Assembly (NCBI RefSeq): GCF_014647795.1
Contig: NZ_BMPW01000001.1
Location: forward strand, 868,001-932,000
Reading direction: 5' to 3'
Length of the DNA stretch: 64,000 nt
Source of the DNA: Actinoplanes campanulatus
GTDB taxonomy: Bacteria > Actinomycetota > Actinomycetes > Mycobacteriales > Micromonosporaceae
The notes under the pieces were generated by a model. The model saw only the letters and a program-made list of their open reading frames with translations. It was not told the DNA's origin and made no database searches. A program made the position numbers and the translations under genes. Below are positions 30,314-39,400 of the stretch, piece after piece. The stretch's first letter is position 1, and every line of letters starts with the position of its first letter.

Positions 30314-31087
30314 CTACTTTCCGGTGAACTTGGGGGCCCGTTTCTCGACGAACGCGGTGGTCCCCTCGACCCGGTCGTCGGTCGCGAAGAGGCCGGCGAA
30401 CAGGTGTGACTCGAGGGCCAGCCCGGCCGCCAGGTCGACGCTGAGCCCGCCGTCGACCGCCTGCTTGGCGGCGCGCAGGGCCAGGGCCGGACCGGTCGTG
30501 TACTGCCGGACGAGGTCGACTGCCGCGGCGTACACCTGATCGGCCGGGACCACCCGGTCGGCCAGGCCGATCCGCAGCGCCTCGTCGCTGTCGACCATCC
30601 GGCCGGAGAAGATCAGGTCCTTGGCGCGGGCCGGGCCGATCAGCCGGGCCAGCCGCTGGGTGCCGCCGGCGCCCGGGATGATGCCGAGCTTGATCTCCGG
30701 CTGGCCGAGCTTGGCGTCCTCGGCGATCACCCGCCAGTCACAGGCCAGGGCCAGTTCGCAGCCGCCGCCCAGTGCGTACCCCGTGATGGCGGCGACGACC
30801 GGCTTGGGGATCTGCGCGACCGCGTCGAAGGCGCTGGACAGCGCGCCGGCCCGGACCACCATCTCCTGGTACGTCACCGTGGTGAACTCGGTGATGTCGG
30901 CGCCCGCCGCGAAGTGCTTGCCGGCGCCGTGCACGACCACCGCGCGGACCTCGTCGTCACCGGCCGCGGCCTGCGCCGCCACCCGCAACTCCTCCTGCAC
31001 CTGAGTGTTGAGCGCGTTGACCGGCGGCCGCTCCAGCCGGATGGTGCCGATGCCGTCCGCGACCTCGAGCCGTACGAACTCACCCAC
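30314..31087 (-). CDS. Enoyl-CoA hydratase/isomerase family protein
   Basis: This 257-residue crotonase-fold enzyme most likely hydrates 2-enoyl-CoA in fatty acid breakdown. The oxyanion-hole segment is HFAAGADI, and the second is ALGGGCELALACD with the first catalytic Glu. The second catalytic Glu is in GQPEIKLGIIPGAGG. The tail AFVEKRAPKFTGK is typical of true hydratases. The GTG start at 31087 has AGGAGGG eight bases upstream. It stands between the Hsp70-like gene and a divergent membrane protein; no operon partners. Confidence 0.95.
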   Translation of the reverse strand: MGEFVRLEVADGIGTIRLERPPVNALNTQVQEELRVAAQAAAGDDEVRAVVVHGAGKHFAAGADITEFTTVTYQEMVVRAGALSSAFDAVAQIPKPVVAAITGYALGGGCELALACDWRVIAEDAKLGQPEIKLGIIPGAGGTQRLARLIGPARAKDLIFSGRMVDSDEALRIGLADRVVPADQVYAAAVDLVRQYTTGPALALRAAKQAVDGGLSVDLAAGLALESHLFAGLFATDDRVEGTTAFVEKRAPKFTGK

Positions 31088-31173
31088 CGGTGTGCCCTCC
31101 TGTTCACTCCTGCTGTTTTGCCGTCAGCGTACGACGGGTAACGACTACATTGGGTCCCCTGGGGAGGACAAAG

Positions 31174-31635
31174 ATGACCACGTACTACCGGGATCCGGAT
31201 GTGCTCATCACCTCATCCGGTGTGCGGATGAACGGTCACGAGTTCCGCCTGCCCGAGCTGATCCGGGTGTGGTACACGAAGGGCGCCCGTTCCTGGGGTG
31301 TCATCGCCTGGCGGGGCGCGCTCGGCCTGGCCATCCTTCTCCCGCTGCTGGCCGGCGGGTTCGCCGTGCTGGTGGCGCTGGCCATGGACGCCTCGTTCAC
31401 CACCACGCTGACCTGGGTGCTCGCCGGGGCTCTGCTGGGCCTGGCCGTGGTGCCGGTCGCCGACCTGCTGCTGGAGCGGGTCGACCTGTCGTACGACCGG
31501 GGCAGCCGCAACCTGGAGATCTGGGGCCGGGTGCGGGAGGGCGACGTGCTGCTCCTGCGGACGAACGACGCCCAGCGGTTCGGCCGCGTCTACCGGGCCC
31601 TGCAGCGCGCGCTGGAGCCCGCGGTCCGCCGCTAG
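31174..31635 (+). CDS. DUF6232-like membrane protein
   Basis: This 153-residue protein has an N-terminal beta-rich segment (YYRDPDVLITSSGVRMNG), two membrane helices (about 48-68 and 78-98) and a C-terminal soluble part with SYDRGSRNLEIWG. This matches my memory of the actinobacterial DUF6232 family; the assignment is by pattern only. GGGGAGG lies six bases before ATG 31174, with a TACATT box about 20 bases further up. Its stop overlaps the end of the convergent ribokinase gene by four bases. Confidence 0.78.
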   Translation: MTTYYRDPDVLITSSGVRMNGHEFRLPELIRVWYTKGARSWGVIAWRGALGLAILLPLLAGGFAVLVALAMDASFTTTLTWVLAGALLGLAVVPVADLLLERVDLSYDRGSRNLEIWGRVREGDVLLLRTNDAQRFGRVYRALQRALEPAVRR

Positions 31636-32522
31636 CCCGCGTAGAGCGCCTCGATGTCGGCCCGCTCCGGCAGGGCGTTGCTCGCCCCGACCCGGCGCAC
31701 GCAGGCCGCCCCGGCGGCGTTCGCCCAGCGGATCGCGTCGATCAGGTCGCGGCCCTCCCCCCAGGCGACGGCCAGCGCTCCGGTGAACGCGTCCCCGGCC
31801 GCCGTGGTGTCGGCCACCTCCACCTTGAAGGCGGGCACGTGCACGTCGGCGCCGTCGCGGTCGGCGTACCGGGAGCCGTTGCCGCTCAGGGTGAGCACCA
31901 CCCGGGGCACCAGGGCGAGCAGCGACGCCATGTCCGGCTCGGCCCGGCCGGTGATGGCCCGCGCCTCGGTCTCGTTGACCACCAGCAGGTCGACCTCGTC
32001 GAGCAGGCCGGGCGGCAGCACCCGGGCGGGCGCCGCGTTCAGGATGGTCCGGGTGCCGCCCGCGCGGCCGGCCCGCAGCGCGGCCAGCACCGTGGCCATC
32101 GGGATCTCCTGCTGGCAGAGCAGCACGTCGGCGGCGGCGATGGCGGCCGTCTCGTCGGCGGTGAGGTCGACGAAGGTGCGGTTCGCCCCGGGACTGACCA
32201 GGATCGAGTTCTCCCCGGCACGGTCCACCATGATCACGGCGACGCCGGAGGAGCCGTAGCTGGTCCGGACCAGGTCGACGGCGACGCCCGCGGCCGCGAG
32301 CCGGGCGTTGAGGGTGACGCCGAACGCGTCCGATCCGATCGCGCCGAGGAAGGTCGTCTCGCCACCGGCCCGCGCGGCGGCGATGGCCTGGTTGGAGCCC
32401 TTGCCGCCGGGCGTCATCACGAAGTCGTCACCGAGCACGGTCTCGCCCGGCCGGGGCAGGCTCGGCGCCAGCCCGACCAGGTCCATGTTCGCGCTGCCGG
32501 CGACGACGACCCGGGGCGCCAT
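31632..32522 (-). CDS. rbsK: Ribokinase (PfkB family)
   Basis: This 296-residue sugar kinase has the PfkB signatures: SANMDLVG near the start, GGKGSNQAIAAARAGG (ribose contact) and DTTAAGDAFTGAL with the catalytic Asp and anion hole. Ribose is the likely substrate because the GGKGxNQA region matches ribokinase. No ribose transporter is adjacent. The ATG at 32522 sits directly at the end of the ABC ATPase gene (32523), so the two are co-transcribed. Confidence 0.92.
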   Translation of the reverse strand: MAPRVVVAGSANMDLVGLAPSLPRPGETVLGDDFVMTPGGKGSNQAIAAARAGGETTFLGAIGSDAFGVTLNARLAAAGVAVDLVRTSYGSSGVAVIMVDRAGENSILVSPGANRTFVDLTADETAAIAAADVLLCQQEIPMATVLAALRAGRAGGTRTILNAAPARVLPPGLLDEVDLLVVNETEARAITGRAEPDMASLLALVPRVVLTLSGNGSRYADRDGADVHVPAFKVEVADTTAAGDAFTGALAVAWGEGRDLIDAIRWANAAGAACVRRVGASNALPERADIEALYAG

Positions 32523-33338
32523 CTAGCCGGCCCGGGCGGTGTAGCGGTCGCCGAACCGGTCGACGATCAGCGGCAGGCCGAAGGTCTTCGTCAGGTTCTC
32601 CGCGGTCATCACCTCGCCGAGCAGGCCGGACGCGACCACGGTGCCCTCGCGCAGCAGCAGGCCGTGGGTGAAGCCCGGCGGGATCTCCTCGACGTGGTGG
32701 GTGACCAGCACCATGGCCGGGGCGTCCGGGTCCAGGGCCAGCTCGGTGAGGTGGCCGATCAGCGTCTCCCGGCCGCCCAGGTCGAGCCCGGCGGTCGGCT
32801 CGTCGAGCAGCATCAGCTCGGGGTCGGTCATCAGTGCCCGGGCGATCTGGGTGCGCTTGCGCTCGCCCTCGGACAGGGTGCCGAACTCACGGTCGGCGAA
32901 CGCCGCGATGCCCAGCTGTTCGAGCAGCTCCCGGGCGCGGGCCTCGTCCTGCGGGTCGTAGCTCTCCCGCCAGCGGCCGACCACCGACCACGCGGCGGTG
33001 ACCACCACGTCGAGCACCCGCTCGGCGGGCGGCACCTGGTCGGCGAACCGGCCGGTGGTGATGCCCACCCGGGTCCGCAGCTCGGTCACGTCGGTACGCC
33101 CGAGCTTCTCACCCAGCACGTACGCGTTACCACGGGTCGGGTGCATCCGGGCGGACGCCAGGTTGAGCAGGGTGGTCTTGCCCGCACCGTTCGGGCCCAG
33201 CACCACCCACCGCTCGTCCAGCTCGACCTGCCAGGACAGGTCACGGATCAGGAAGTTTCCGCCGCGCACCACGTTGACGCGGTCGAAGGCGATGACGGTG
33301 TCCTCGTCGGGCGGAATGGATACGGCAGCCTCCAGCAC
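32523..33338 (-). CDS. Stand-alone ABC ATPase (YlmA/ModF-like)
   Basis: This single ABC ATPase domain has Walker A GPNGAGKTT, signature LSEGERKR, Walker B LMLLDEPTAGLD and the switch His in VTHHVEEIPPG. The HVEEIPPGFTH stretch is typical of the YlmA/molybdate-like soluble ABC group, whose partner is usually unknown. No membrane partner is adjacent. GTG 33338 is taken as the start (GGATGG upstream); an in-frame TTG at 33350 would add four residues. It is immediately upstream of rbsK, stop to start without a gap. Confidence 0.88.
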   Translation of the reverse strand: MLEAAVSIPPDEDTVIAFDRVNVVRGGNFLIRDLSWQVELDERWVVLGPNGAGKTTLLNLASARMHPTRGNAYVLGEKLGRTDVTELRTRVGITTGRFADQVPPAERVLDVVVTAAWSVVGRWRESYDPQDEARARELLEQLGIAAFADREFGTLSEGERKRTQIARALMTDPELMLLDEPTAGLDLGGRETLIGHLTELALDPDAPAMVLVTHHVEEIPPGFTHGLLLREGTVVASGLLGEVMTAENLTKTFGLPLIVDRFGDRYTARAG

Positions 33339-33394
33339 GCGTCCATCCAACCATGTTCGCCAGCGCGGGCCGGACGGCGTGCCGGTGCCGAACC

Positions 33395-34573
33395 TCAGTC
33401 GGTGGTCGAGCCGAACACCTCGTCACGGACCGCGTCCAGGGCCATCCGCAGCGCACCGTGCAGAACCGGCTCGGACGCCACCCGGGTGACCACCACCTTG
33501 GGCGACACCAGCGTGATCGCCGCCACCTCGCGCTCCACCCGGTCGGCCAGCGCCGCACCACCGGCCCGGCTCACCTCACCGGCCAGCACCACCAGCGGCG
33601 GGTCGAGCACCACGCAGGTCGCGGCCACGCCCAGCGCCAGGCGGCGGGCCAGTTCGTCGAGCACCGGCTCGCCGGCCGGGCCGGCCGCGACGGCGGCCCG
33701 CACCACGTCGGCCGCCTCGGTGCCGCGGAAGCCGAACTGCTTGCCGATCGTCTTGACCGCGTCGGCGCCGGCGATCGCCTGGAAGGCGCCCTTCACGCCG
33801 CGGCGGGAGGCGTTGTGCGGCACATCGGCGCCGGCCACCGGCAGGTAGCCGATCTCGCCGGCCGCGCCGGTGGCGCCCTGGTGCAGGCGGCCGCCGAGGA
33901 CGGTGGCGAGACCGACGCCCCGGCCGATCCAGACGAGCGCGAAGTCGGCGACCCCGGTGGCCGCGCCGGTGCCGGACTCGGCGACCGCGGCCAGGTTGAC
34001 GTCGTTGGCGAAGAAGACCGGGATGTTCAGGTCGCGGCGCAGGTCGGCGAGCAGGCCGCGGTGCCAGCGGGGCAGGTCGTGGGCGAAGGAGATCTCACCG
34101 GACTGCGGGTCGACGAGGCCCGGGGTGCCGAGCACCACCCGGCGGACCGAGGACATGTCGGCGCCGGCCTCCCCGGCGGCCTGGACCACCGCGTTGTGCA
34201 CCACGCCGACCGGGTCGTCGGTGTCCTTGGTGCTCTGTTCGACCCGGCTGATCACGGCGCCGGTGATGTCGGCGCAGGCGGCGACCACACCGTCCGGGCC
34301 GACCTCCACCCCGATGACGTGGGCGCTGGACGGGGTCACCGCGTAGAGCTGGGCGTTGGGGCCACGGCCACCGGCCTGCTCGCCCACCCGCCGGACCAGG
34401 CCGCGCTCCTCGAGCCGCTCCACCAGCTGCGAGGCGGTGACCTTGCTCAGCCCGGTCATCTCGCCGAGTTGCGCCCGGGTCAGCGGACCTCGCGTGAGCA
34501 GCAGATCCAGCGCCGCGCGGTCGTTGAGAGCGCGCAGCAACCGGGGCGTGCCCGGGAGGCGGGTGGCGGCCAT
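33395..34573 (-). CDS. ROK-family transcriptional repressor
   Basis: This 392-residue protein has an N-terminal winged helix at residues 15-75 (LTRAQLGEMTGLSKVTASQLVERL) and a ROK sugar-binding domain with FFANDVNLAAVAES and GATGAAGEIGYLPV. The zinc-binding CxCGxxGC motif usual in ROK proteins is absent; the region reads VPHNASRRGVKGAFQA. It is therefore probably a sensor and not an active kinase. ATG 34573 has AGGGGA 7-8 bases upstream. It is divergent from a GH3 beta-N-acetylhexosaminidase-type gene, with a near-perfect palindrome close to its start, so self-control and control of that gene are likely. Confidence 0.92.
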   Translation of the reverse strand: MAATRLPGTPRLLRALNDRAALDLLLTRGPLTRAQLGEMTGLSKVTASQLVERLEERGLVRRVGEQAGGRGPNAQLYAVTPSSAHVIGVEVGPDGVVAACADITGAVISRVEQSTKDTDDPVGVVHNAVVQAAGEAGADMSSVRRVVLGTPGLVDPQSGEISFAHDLPRWHRGLLADLRRDLNIPVFFANDVNLAAVAESGTGAATGVADFALVWIGRGVGLATVLGGRLHQGATGAAGEIGYLPVAGADVPHNASRRGVKGAFQAIAGADAVKTIGKQFGFRGTEAADVVRAAVAAGPAGEPVLDELARRLALGVAATCVVLDPPLVVLAGEVSRAGGAALADRVEREVAAITLVSPKVVVTRVASEPVLHGALRMALDAVRDEVFGSTTD

Positions 34574-34585
34574 ACGTTCGTCCCC

Positions 34586-34610
34586 TAATAAGAAAGATTC
34601 TTTCCTGTTA
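34586..34610. promoter_or_regulatory. ROK operator palindrome
   Basis: GAAAGATTCTTTC (34592-34604) is a perfect 13-base palindrome about a central T. It extends weakly to TAATA...TGTTA on either side. It lies 19 bases upstream of the ROK ATG, in the 173-bp gap before the divergent GH3 gene. Sites of this A/T-rich type are known for NagC/XylR-like ROK proteins; binding here is inferred. Confidence 0.65.
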
Positions 34611-34746
34611 CAGTGTCGACGCACGACACGCAGCCGCAGCGTAACGGTAGGCAACGTCGCCGCACCGCAAGGACGCTCATCGACTGCGAGCGATCATGGC
34701 AGCTCCCGGCGGAAAACGGCCAGAGTTGCGTCTTCGGAAGGACACC

Positions 34747-36204
34747 ATGGCCATCGACCCCGGCCTCCGCCGACTCGCCCTGAACACGCTGCTCGCCGCC
34801 TTTCCCGGGCACGCCGCCCCGGACTGGGCGGGTGAGCTGCTCGCCGAGGGGCTGGCCGGGCACACCCTGTTCGGCGCCAACGTCGGCGAGCCGGAGCAGG
34901 TCGCACGGCTCACCGCTCAGCTGCGGTCGGCCCGCCCGGACGCGCTGATCGCGATCGACGAGGAGGGCGGCGACGTCACCCGGCTGGGGCACCGGACCGG
35001 GAGCCCCTACCCCGGTAACGCGGCGCTCGGCGCGGCCGACGACCCGGAGCTGACCCGGCGGATCTACGCCGCGATCGGCGCCGACCTGGCGGCCGTGGGG
35101 ATCAACCTGAACCTGGCGCCCACCGTGGACGTGAACAGCGTCGCCGAGAACCCGATCATCGGCACCCGCTCGTTCGGGGCCGGCCCGGCGCTGGTCGCCC
35201 GGCACACCGGGGCGGCCGTGGCCGGACTGCAGGCCAACGGGGTGGCGGCGTGCGCCAAGCACTTCCCCGGGCACGGCGCCACGGTCACCGACTCGCACCT
35301 GGAGCTGCCCACCGTCGACGTGCCGCTGGCCGTGCTGCGGGAGCGCGACCTGCCGCCGTTCGCGGCCGCCGTCGAGGCCGGCACACGCGCCGTGATGAGC
35401 GCGCACATCCGGGTGCCCGAGCTGACCGGGGACGGGCCGGCCACGTTCAGCCGGGCCGCGCTGGCCGGGTTGCTCCGCGGCGAGCTGGGCTTCCGCGGCG
35501 CGATCGTCACCGACGCGCTGGAGATGCGCGGCGCGGCCGCCACGGCGGGGAGCATCCCGCGGGCCGCCGTGGCGGCGCTGGCGGCCGGGGCCGACCTGCT
35601 CTGCATCGGGGCCGTGGTGGACCGGGCGCTGGTCGAGGCGATCGCCGCCGAGATCGCCGCGGCCACCGGGGACGGGCGGCTGGCGCTCGCCCGGCTGGAG
35701 GACGCGGTCGCCCGTACCGCTGAACTTGCCGCCTGGAGCGCGACCCCGCGCCCGGCCGAGCCGGTCGACGGCGACCTCGGCGTCGAGGCCGCCCGCCGCG
35801 GGATGATCGTCGAGGGCGACCCGGCCGAGCTGCGATCCCCGCTGGTGGTCCAGTTCGTGGCGGGCCACTCGATCGCCGAGGGCCGGGTGCCGTGGGGTCT
35901 CGGGCCGCACCTGGGCGGGATCGAGCAGATCGAGGTGCCGGCCGACGGGACCACCCCGGAGGCGCTGGCGGCGGCCGCCGGCGACCGGCCGATCGTGCTG
36001 GTCGGCCGTCGTCTGCACAGCTCCCCGGCGGCCCGCACCCTGATCGGGAAACTGGCCGCCGAGCGGCCGGTCGGCGTCATCGAGATGGGGTGGCCGTCGC
36101 CGTGGCGGCCGGAGCGGGTCCGGGTCTACGTGGTGACCCACGGGGCGAGCCTCGCCAACGGCCGCGCCGCGGCCGAGGCGCTACGTCTGCACCACTCTGC
36201 GTAA
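34747..36204 (+). CDS. Glycoside hydrolase family 3, NagZ-like
   Basis: This 485-residue GH3 enzyme probably removes terminal beta-N-acetylglucosamine from cell-wall or chitin fragments. The NagZ pattern is clear: IAIDEEGGDVTRL, KHFPGHGATVTDSHLELP (with the general acid/base His) and IVTDALEMRG carrying the nucleophile Asp. A C-terminal domain (about 350-485) lacks catalytic motifs. No signal peptide is present, so it is probably cytoplasmic and works on imported disaccharides. ATG 34747 has GGAAGGA seven bases upstream. It is divergent from the ROK repressor. Confidence 0.92.
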   Translation: MAIDPGLRRLALNTLLAAFPGHAAPDWAGELLAEGLAGHTLFGANVGEPEQVARLTAQLRSARPDALIAIDEEGGDVTRLGHRTGSPYPGNAALGAADDPELTRRIYAAIGADLAAVGINLNLAPTVDVNSVAENPIIGTRSFGAGPALVARHTGAAVAGLQANGVAACAKHFPGHGATVTDSHLELPTVDVPLAVLRERDLPPFAAAVEAGTRAVMSAHIRVPELTGDGPATFSRAALAGLLRGELGFRGAIVTDALEMRGAAATAGSIPRAAVAALAAGADLLCIGAVVDRALVEAIAAEIAAATGDGRLALARLEDAVARTAELAAWSATPRPAEPVDGDLGVEAARRGMIVEGDPAELRSPLVVQFVAGHSIAEGRVPWGLGPHLGGIEQIEVPADGTTPEALAAAAGDRPIVLVGRRLHSSPAARTLIGKLAAERPVGVIEMGWPSPWRPERVRVYVVTHGASLANGRAAAEALRLHHSA

Positions 36205-36317
36205 TCAGTACGGGCGCATATCTCTCTTATGTCGTAAATGTGAGAACTTACGGCACTAATCGGGCCAACCGAACGGGTAATCCGCACACCGCCCGCTTCC
36301 CGCACGCCCGGACGTCA

Positions 36318-36391
36318 CCTAGCGTGATGGCCACAAGGTGGATCTGGGGACGTCGCGGGATCGGCTCGGGACCAGTCGGGATGCCGCGACG
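36318..36391 (+). other. Promoter-like motif and stem-loop, possible small RNA
   Basis: The 260 bp between the GH3 stop and gdh hold CCTAGCGTGATGGCCACA (36318-36335), which matches the promoter motif at 26882 in 16 of 18 bases. Then comes a stem CGTCGCGG (36351-36358) with CCGCGACG (36384-36391), and the strong hairpin at 36399-36447. A 24-codon frame (ATG 36327 to TGA 36401) is also present but has no SD. A plus-strand small RNA of about 120 bases is a possibility. Confidence 0.35.
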
Positions 36392-36398
36392 CGGACGG

Positions 36399-36447
36399 TG
36401 AGCCGGGCAGGGCGTGACTTCGGGAGCAGCACGCCCTGCCCGGCTCA
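36399..36447. terminator. Strong hairpin terminator after gdh
   Basis: TGAGCCGGGCAGGGCGTG (36399-36416) pairs perfectly over 18 bases with 36430-36447, with a 13-base loop. It lies 18 bases past the gdh stop on the minus strand. By symmetry it could also end plus-strand transcription from the GH3 gene side. Confidence 0.85.
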
Positions 36448-36464
36448 TCACCGTTTCGCCGTGG

Positions 36465-39400
36465 TCACCCCGCCGACGAGGTCTTCACCAGGGTGCGGAT
36501 CTGGCGCAGCAGCACCGACAGCGCCGCCAGGTCGGCCGGCGAGTCGTCGACGTCGCCCATCGCGTTGGACGCCCGGGCGATCGACGCCGCGTTCACCTGC
36601 TCCCACTCGGAGACCCGGTCCTCCGGCGGCGCCGACGACGGCGTCGAATGGAGCACCTCGGCGGTGAGAGCGGCCAGCGCGGCGTACAGGTCGTAACGCA
36701 GCGCCATCCGGGCCAGGGTCTGCCAGCGGTCGCCACGCGGCAGCCGGGAGATGTGCGACAGCAGCGCGTCCACCCCGAACCGCTCGGAGAGCACGAAGTA
36801 GACCTGCGCCACCTCCTCCGCGTCCCGGTCGATGGCGGCGGCCGTCTCCAGGACGTCCAGCAGCCCGAAACCGTAGAACACCCGGCTCACCGCGGCCGCC
36901 AGATCCTCCGGCACATCCTTCGCGACCAGCTCGGCGATCCGGTCGAACAGGGCCCGCCGCTCGGCGCCGACGATCACCTCGGGCAGCAGCGGCAGCAGCG
37001 CCGAGATGCCGGGCCGCAGCTTGGCGATCTCACCGGGCACGTCGAGCGGCGAGCGCCGGGTGCTGACCAGCCAGCGGACCGCCCGGTCGAGCAGCCGCCG
37101 GGTCTCCAGGAAGACCAGCGTCTGCGCCGAGGTCGGCACCCGGTTGTCCAGCGCCTCACCGGCCGCCCAGATCTCCTCCAGGCCGAAGACGTCGCGAACC
37201 ACCACGTAGGCCCGGATCACGTCGGCCGCCGACGCCCCGCTCTCCTCCATTGCCCGGTAGACGAACGAGGTGCCGCCCCGGTTGACCACCTCGTTCACCA
37301 GCGCCGTCGAGATGATCTCCCGGCGCAGCCGGTGCCCGGCCATCCGCCCGGCGAACCGCTCGCGCAGCGGGGTCGGGAAATACCCGGACAGCACATCGGT
37401 GGTCCAGGCCTCGTCGACCAGCTCGTCCGTGAGGACCTCACGCTCCAAACTGATCTTGACGTACGCGAGGAGCACCGCGAATTCCGGAGGAGTGAGACCC
37501 TGGCCGTTCTCGTACCGGGCGGCCAGCTCCAGGTCCGACGGCAGGGCCTCCAACTCCCGGTTCAGCTCGCCGCGCTCCTCCAGCGATTTGAGCTGCCGCC
37601 GGTGCACCGGGAGCAGCGAGTGCGCCTGCGAGCGGGCGTTGCCCAGCGCCATGGCCTGCTCGTAGTTGTCCCGCAGCACCAGCTCGCCGACCTCGCCGGT
37701 CATCGCGGCGAGCAGGTCGTCCCGCTCCGGCAGGGACAGCTCGCCGTCGACGACCGCCCCACCCAGCAGGATCTTGATGTTGACCTCGTGGTCCGAGCAG
37801 TCCACGCCGGCCGAGTTGTCGATGAAGTCGGTGAAGACCCGACCCCCTGCGCGGGCGAACTCGATCCGCCCACGCTGGGTCAGCCCCAGGTTGCCGCCCT
37901 CGCCGACCACCTTGACCCGCAGCTCCGAGCCGTTGATCCGGATCGCGTCGTTGCCCTTGTCGCCCACCTCGGCGTGCGACTCGGCGGCGCCCTTCACATA
38001 GGTGCCGATGCCGCCGTTGAACAGCAGGTCGACCGGGGCCTTGAGGATGGCGCGCATCAGCTCGGCGGGGCTGATCGTGGACGCCTCGCCGAGACCCAGC
38101 GCGGCCCGGACCTGCGGGCTCACCGGGATCGACTTGGCCGACCTCGGGTACACCCCGCCGCCCTCGCTGATCAGCGACGCGTCGTAGTCGGCCCAGGACG
38201 ACCGGGGCAGATCGAACAGGCGCCTGCGTTCCGCGTACGAGATCGAGGAATCGGGGTCGGGGTCCAGGAAGATGTGGCGGTGGTCGAAGGCCGCCACCAA
38301 CCGGATGTGCTGCGACAGCAGCATGCCGTTGCCGAAGACGTCGCCGGACATGTCGCCGACGCCGACCACCGTGAAATCCTCGGACTGGGTGTCGGTGCCC
38401 AGGTCCCGGAAGTGCTTCTTGACCGACTCCCACGCGCCCCGGGCGGTGATGCCCATCTTCTTGTGGTCGTAACCGGCCGAGCCGCCGCTGGCGAACGCGT
38501 CGCCCATCCAGAAGTCCTTGCGGACCGAGATCTCGTTGGCGATGTCGCTGAACGTGGCGGTGCCCTTGTCCGCGGCCACCACCAGGTACGGGTCGTCGCC
38601 GTCGTGCCGGACCACGTCCTCCGGCGGCACGATCTTGCCGCTCAGGATGTTGTCGGTGACGTCGAGCAGCGCCGTGATGAAGCGCTTGTAGCACTCCACC
38701 GCCTCGTCCCGGTCGCCCGGCTTCTGCTTGAGCACGAAGCCGCCCTTCGCGCCCACCGGCACGATCACCGAGTTCTTCACCATCTGCGCCTTGACCAGGC
38801 CGAGCACCTCGGTCCGGAAGTCCTCCCGCCGGTCCGACCAGCGCAGACCGCCCCGGGCCACGGCGCCGAACCGCAGGTGCACGCCCTCGAACCGGGGCGA
38901 GTAGACGAAGATCTCGAACTTCGGCCGGGGCTGCGGCAGCTCCGGGATGGCCTGCGGGTCCAGCTTGAAGGCCACGTACGACTTGGGCCGGCCCTCCGCC
39001 CCGCGCTGGTAGAAGCTGGTCCGCAGGGTCGCCTCGATGAGGGTCAGGTAGGAGCGCAGGATCCGGTCCTGGTCCAGGCTCTCCACCTGGTCGAGCAGCT
39101 CGGTGATCCGGCCCCGCAGCTCGCCGGCACGACGGGTCCGCTCCGCCTCGCCGATCGGCAGCGCCGGGGAGAACCGCACCTCGAAGAGCCGCACCAGCAG
39201 GCCGGCGATCTCCGGGTACGCCGTGAAGGTGGACTCCACGTACTGCTGGGTGAAGACGTTCCCGGCCTGGCGCAGGTACTTGGCGTAGGCCCGCAGCACC
39301 ACCACCTGCCGCCAGGTGAGCCCGGCCCGCAGCACCAGCTCGTTGAAGCCGTCCACCTCGGTCTCGCCCCGCCAGGCGGCCGCGAACGCGTTCTCCACCT

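Noticed and set aside
36327-36401. 24-codon frame after the TAGCGT motif
   Set aside because: No SD, only one base from the box, and the end lies in the terminator; kept only as part of a possible small RNA.
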